Source of the DNA: Solobacterium sp.
Lineage (GTDB): Bacteria > Bacillota_I > Bacilli_A > Erysipelotrichales > Erysipelotrichaceae
Direction of reading: 5' to 3'
Assembly (NCBI GenBank): GCA_017536845.1
Contig: JAFWCP010000339.1
Location: 1-8,095, forward strand
DNA length: 8,095 nucleotides
Below, in pieces: positions 6,033 through 8,095 of the stretch. Each line of letters begins with the position of its first letter. Position 1 is the stretch's first letter. A program made the position numbers and the translations under genes. The notes below the pieces were generated by a model. The model had not been told where the DNA came from and made no database searches. It was given only the letters and a program-made list of their open reading frames with translations.

Positions 6033-6764
6033 ATGTTTAATGATCCTGAGATTGATAAACTCATTATATTCGGACTGTTAGGACTTGTAGGTGTATTGAT
6101 TCTGGCAGTCATTTTCCTTGCCATTTCGAGGAATATTTATTACGTCAATGACGAGGGTGAAGAAGTTCCGCCGCCTGCCCGTAAGAAAAAGAGAAAGGCG
6201 GAGCCGGAAGAGGAAGAACCGGTTCAGGAAGAGCCCGAGCCTGTTGCCGCACTGCCTGCGCCTGAACCCGCGCCTGCACCTGAACCCGTACCAGCCCGTA
6301 AGCCGGCGCCTGCCCCTGAACCTGCACCGGTCCGTAAGCCGGCGCCTGCCCCTGAACCTGCACCGGTCCGTAAGCCGGCGCCTGTGACAGTGGCCCAGAT
6401 CCTGGAGGAAAAGGAAGTCCCTGCCCAGACCAAGCAGGTTCCTGTCACCGCACCGGCACAGCCGGCAAAGTCCATGAGCATTATTGTCAGTGCGAAGGAA
6501 GGCGAGTTTACCCGCGATGTTTCCGTTTTCCCGTGTGTTTTCGGCCGCGACAAATCCTGCAATGTGGTTGTCAATGAACCGGCGGTTTCGCGCCGTCATG
6601 CAAGAGTCGTCTTGGCTGACGGTGTCTTCTATATTGAAGATCTGGCCGGCCATAACGGCACCTTCCTCAACGGCAGAAAACTGAACGAAGGCGAACAGGC
6701 AAGACTGGCGGCAGGTGACCGCATCAACATCGGCAGATCGCAGATTGTCCTGCGTTCGCTGTAA
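6033..6764 (+). CDS. Membrane-anchored FHA-domain protein
   Basis: Probably a signalling adaptor that binds phosphothreonine peptides at the inner face of the membrane. The 243-residue protein has one transmembrane helix (about 10-32). A basic cluster follows (ARKKKRK, 49-55), which predicts N-out and C-in topology. Then come an acidic segment (57-69) and a long Pro/Ala/Glu linker with 12-residue repeats (about 75-118). A C-terminal FHA domain (about 148-243) has FGR (170-172), SRRH (186-189), HNGTFLNG (207-214) and GDRINIGRS (228-236). The Arg, Ser-Arg-His and Asn positions that contact phosphothreonine are kept. AAGGAG (6020-6025) lies 7 nt before the ATG. A kinase partner, for example a PASTA-type Ser/Thr kinase, is expected but not in the window. 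A terminator follows. Confidence 0.88.
   Translation: MFNDPEIDKLIIFGLLGLVGVLILAVIFLAISRNIYYVNDEGEEVPPPARKKKRKAEPEEEEPVQEEPEPVAALPAPEPAPAPEPVPARKPAPAPEPAPVRKPAPAPEPAPVRKPAPVTVAQILEEKEVPAQTKQVPVTAPAQPAKSMSIIVSAKEGEFTRDVSVFPCVFGRDKSCNVVVNEPAVSRRHARVVLADGVFYIEDLAGHNGTFLNGRKLNEGEQARLAAGDRINIGRSQIVLRSL
6291..6383 (+). repeat. 36-bp tandem repeat in the FHA-protein linker
   Basis: Two full 36-bp units (6291-6326 and 6327-6362) and a 21-bp partial third (6363-6383) are nearly identical at the DNA level; the main differences are in the first few bases of unit one. Each unit encodes the 12 residues PVRKPAPAPEPA or a close variant. Looser copies of the PAPEP motif precede it from about 6256. Near-identity including third codon positions points to recent duplication, and the copy number may vary between strains. 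Confidence 0.85.
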
Positions 6765-6779
6765 CAGCATGTAAACCAG

Positions 6780-6807
6780 AAGGCAGAATTTCCTGCCTTT
6801 TTTATTT
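6780..6807 (+). terminator. Rho-independent terminator after the FHA gene
   Basis: AAGGCAG (6780-6786) pairs with CTGCCTT (6793-6799) around a 6-nt loop and runs into TTTTTT at 6798-6803, then ATTT. It starts 15 nt after the FHA stop codon. It separates this gene from the next, which has its own promoter. Confidence 0.85.
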
Positions 6808-6840
6808 GCGATGGATCATTCACATGATCGTTGAAAGATA

Positions 6841-6849
6841 TGGTATCAT
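6841..6849 (+). promoter_or_regulatory. Extended -10 promoter for the HTH-TM-TPR gene
   Basis: TG (6841-6842), one base, then TATCAT (6844-6849) forms an extended -10. The position 17 nt upstream (6821-6826) does not match a -35; TTGAAA (6831-6836) is too close to serve. Transcription would start near 6856, leaving a leader of about 14 nt that still contains AGGAG (6857-6861), 8 nt before the ATG. Confidence 0.5.
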
Positions 6850-6869
6850 TTTAGGCAGGAGCCAACAGT

Positions 6870-8095
6870 ATGAATCATGAAGATCTGCTCAGGCTGGCCA
6901 ACGCGTATGTTTCCAATCCTGCCGTTGCCGCCCAGCTTGTCGAAAACATAGAAAATGAAGAAAACCCCGTCCGGCGTCTGTCGGAAGAGTGCGTCAAATA
7001 CATCCGCTCACGGGAAAGCGATCTGTTTCAGAACCCTCCGGCCTATACCCCGCAGGCAAAAGAACCGGAGAATCTGGGGGAAGAGGATCTGAAGGCGCTG
7101 GATTATGAGGAGAGGATCATCGTATTGATGGTCCTGGGCGAGCAGCTGAATTTCAAGGAAACGGCTGACCTGCTCGGCATTGAGGTTGAGCATGTGCACG
7201 CCTGGCTGCAGTCAGCATACCGGAAGACGCATCCGGCCGTGACCCATGCCGTCGTCGAGGTCAGGGAAAAGCGGGAAACGGCAAAGGCAGACCCGGGAAA
7301 GGACAAACCACGCATTCCCCGGTTTGCGGTGATCGCCGTGCTTGTGCTTGCCACCGTTGCCGGCCTGTTCTTCGGCATCCGGGCATATGCCCATGGCCAG
7401 TATGAAGACGGGGTGGAAGCCATGATGCGCAAGGACTATGAGCAGGCCCTTGAACATCTCACGAATGCCTCCCGTTACGGCAGCAAGGCCCCCGGCCTGG
7501 AGATGCGTCTTGCCGATGCGAATTATTTCCTGGGCAATTACGAGGATGCGCAGCAGCTGTATGAAAAGGTGCTGGGCACAGGCTTCAATGACCGGCTGTT
7601 AGGCTGCTATGAAGCCCTGGCCGACAAGTGCCTTATGGCCGGCGACAAAGAAGAAGCAGTCAGGTATCTGCGGAAGTCGTATGTGCTGGCGGAAAATGAA
7701 AAGACATCACAGCGGATCGAAGCACTGCGCGGGGATGGGACATATACCGATGCCGACGGCAACATCTTTGATGCCTACGGCGATCCGGTGCGGCTGTTTA
7801 TTTCCACCGGCAAAGGTGCCTATGCCATGTATGTGACCTGTGACGACAGCAGAAACTGGCAGAAGGTCAATGAAACAGTCCTGGATGCCGGCCCTGACTG
7901 CCGTGTGCATGTCATCTTTGATAACGGCATCCTCAAGGTGGAAAAGACCATGCTGGATGAGCATGGAAACCCGGTCAAGCGGATCCTGGACGGGCAGGAG
8001 ATTGTCTATGAGAATACGTATGAAGACGGCGTGCTGACCCTGGTCAGGGTCATTGCGGAAGGAAAGCCAAGAGAAGATACGTATGTATATGAAAA
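6870..8095 (+). CDS. Membrane-tethered sigma region-4-like HTH protein with TPR-type ectodomain (3' end beyond window)
   Basis: The frame is open from ATG 6870 through the window end, giving 408 codons without a stop; the C-terminus is missing. Residues about 74-118 resemble a sigma-70 region 4 helix-turn-helix: YEERIIVLMVLGEQLNF, then KETADLLGIEVEHVHAWL, with the usual A-x-x-LGI turn. A basic stretch (DKPRIPR, 145-151) precedes one transmembrane helix (about 152-172), predicting a cytoplasmic HTH and an external C-terminal half. Residues 175-280 form TPR-like helix pairs, for example YEQALEHLTNA and YEDAQQLYEKVL. After that comes a beta-rich part with DEHGNPVKRIL-type segments (362-372). No sigma region 2 is present, so it is not a complete sigma factor. 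The start is supported by AGGAG (6857-6861). DNA binding and the role are inferred; I know no named family with this order. Confidence 0.8.
   Translation, partial: MNHEDLLRLANAYVSNPAVAAQLVENIENEENPVRRLSEECVKYIRSRESDLFQNPPAYTPQAKEPENLGEEDLKALDYEERIIVLMVLGEQLNFKETADLLGIEVEHVHAWLQSAYRKTHPAVTHAVVEVREKRETAKADPGKDKPRIPRFAVIAVLVLATVAGLFFGIRAYAHGQYEDGVEAMMRKDYEQALEHLTNASRYGSKAPGLEMRLADANYFLGNYEDAQQLYEKVLGTGFNDRLLGCYEALADKCLMAGDKEEAVRYLRKSYVLAENEKTSQRIEALRGDGTYTDADGNIFDAYGDPVRLFISTGKGAYAMYVTCDDSRNWQKVNETVLDAGPDCRVHVIFDNGILKVEKTMLDEHGNPVKRILDGQEIVYENTYEDGVLTLVRVIAEGKPREDTYVYE

Noticed and set aside
6291..6383. CRISPR array
   Set aside because: The units are contiguous with no unique spacers and lie in frame in a Pro-rich coding linker.
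6078..6770. 230-residue and shorter - strand frames opposite the FHA gene
   Set aside because: Their Arg/Gly-rich repeats are the complement of the Pro/Ala/Glu linker repeats; the + strand frame has a ribosome site, a TM helix and an FHA domain.

Overview
The window reads as a chromosomal housekeeping segment of a Gram-positive (Bacillota) bacterium. All confident genes are on the + strand. The gene order tmk-holB-ricT-rsmI is a shortened version of the Bacillus subtilis tmk-to-rsmI (yabC) cluster. L11 has a short N-terminal proline-rich loop that, from memory, I associate with mycoplasma and Erysipelotrichia-type proteins. My best guess is therefore an Erysipelotrichaceae-like member of the Bacillota with fairly GC-rich genes. 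This is inference; no 16S gene is present.

Layout. Positions 1-339 are AT-rich and hold no gene I can name. They contain two inverted repeats, a possible promoter and a weak 44-codon small ORF (231-365). A good sigma-A type promoter (340-368) then drives rplK and rplA (ribosomal proteins L11 and L1). Their leader can fold so that the rplK start codon is paired. A terminator (1575-1609) ends this unit, and rplJ/rplL do not follow. An extended -10 promoter sits almost on top of the tmk start codon, which lacks a Shine-Dalgarno sequence, so tmk may be translated from a leaderless transcript. Next comes a tightly packed operon: tmk (thymidylate kinase), holB (clamp-loader delta prime), ricT (PSP1/Y-complex protein with an unusually long basic tail), rsmI (16S rRNA C1402 2'-O-methyltransferase) and a PrsW-family intramembrane protease. 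The junctions are 8-nt, 17-nt and 4-nt overlaps and a 3-nt gap.

The last third is a membrane-signalling block. It holds the PrsW-like protease, a single-pass membrane protein with a cytoplasmic FHA domain on a Pro/Ala/Glu repeat linker (6033-6764), and a long reading frame (6870 to the window end, incomplete). That last protein joins an N-terminal sigma-70 region-4-like helix-turn-helix to one membrane span and an external TPR-type domain. The FHA gene and the HTH-TM-TPR gene each have their own promoter and are separated by a terminator.

How the genes fit together. The first part supplies translation (L11, L1, rRNA methylation), dTTP synthesis and replication clamp loading, and RNA processing (RicT). 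The last part suggests cell-envelope signalling. A membrane-tethered DNA-binding protein near a PrsW-type protease raises the hypothesis of regulated intramembrane proteolysis. This is the most interesting possibility in the window, but it rests on domain logic and proximity only.
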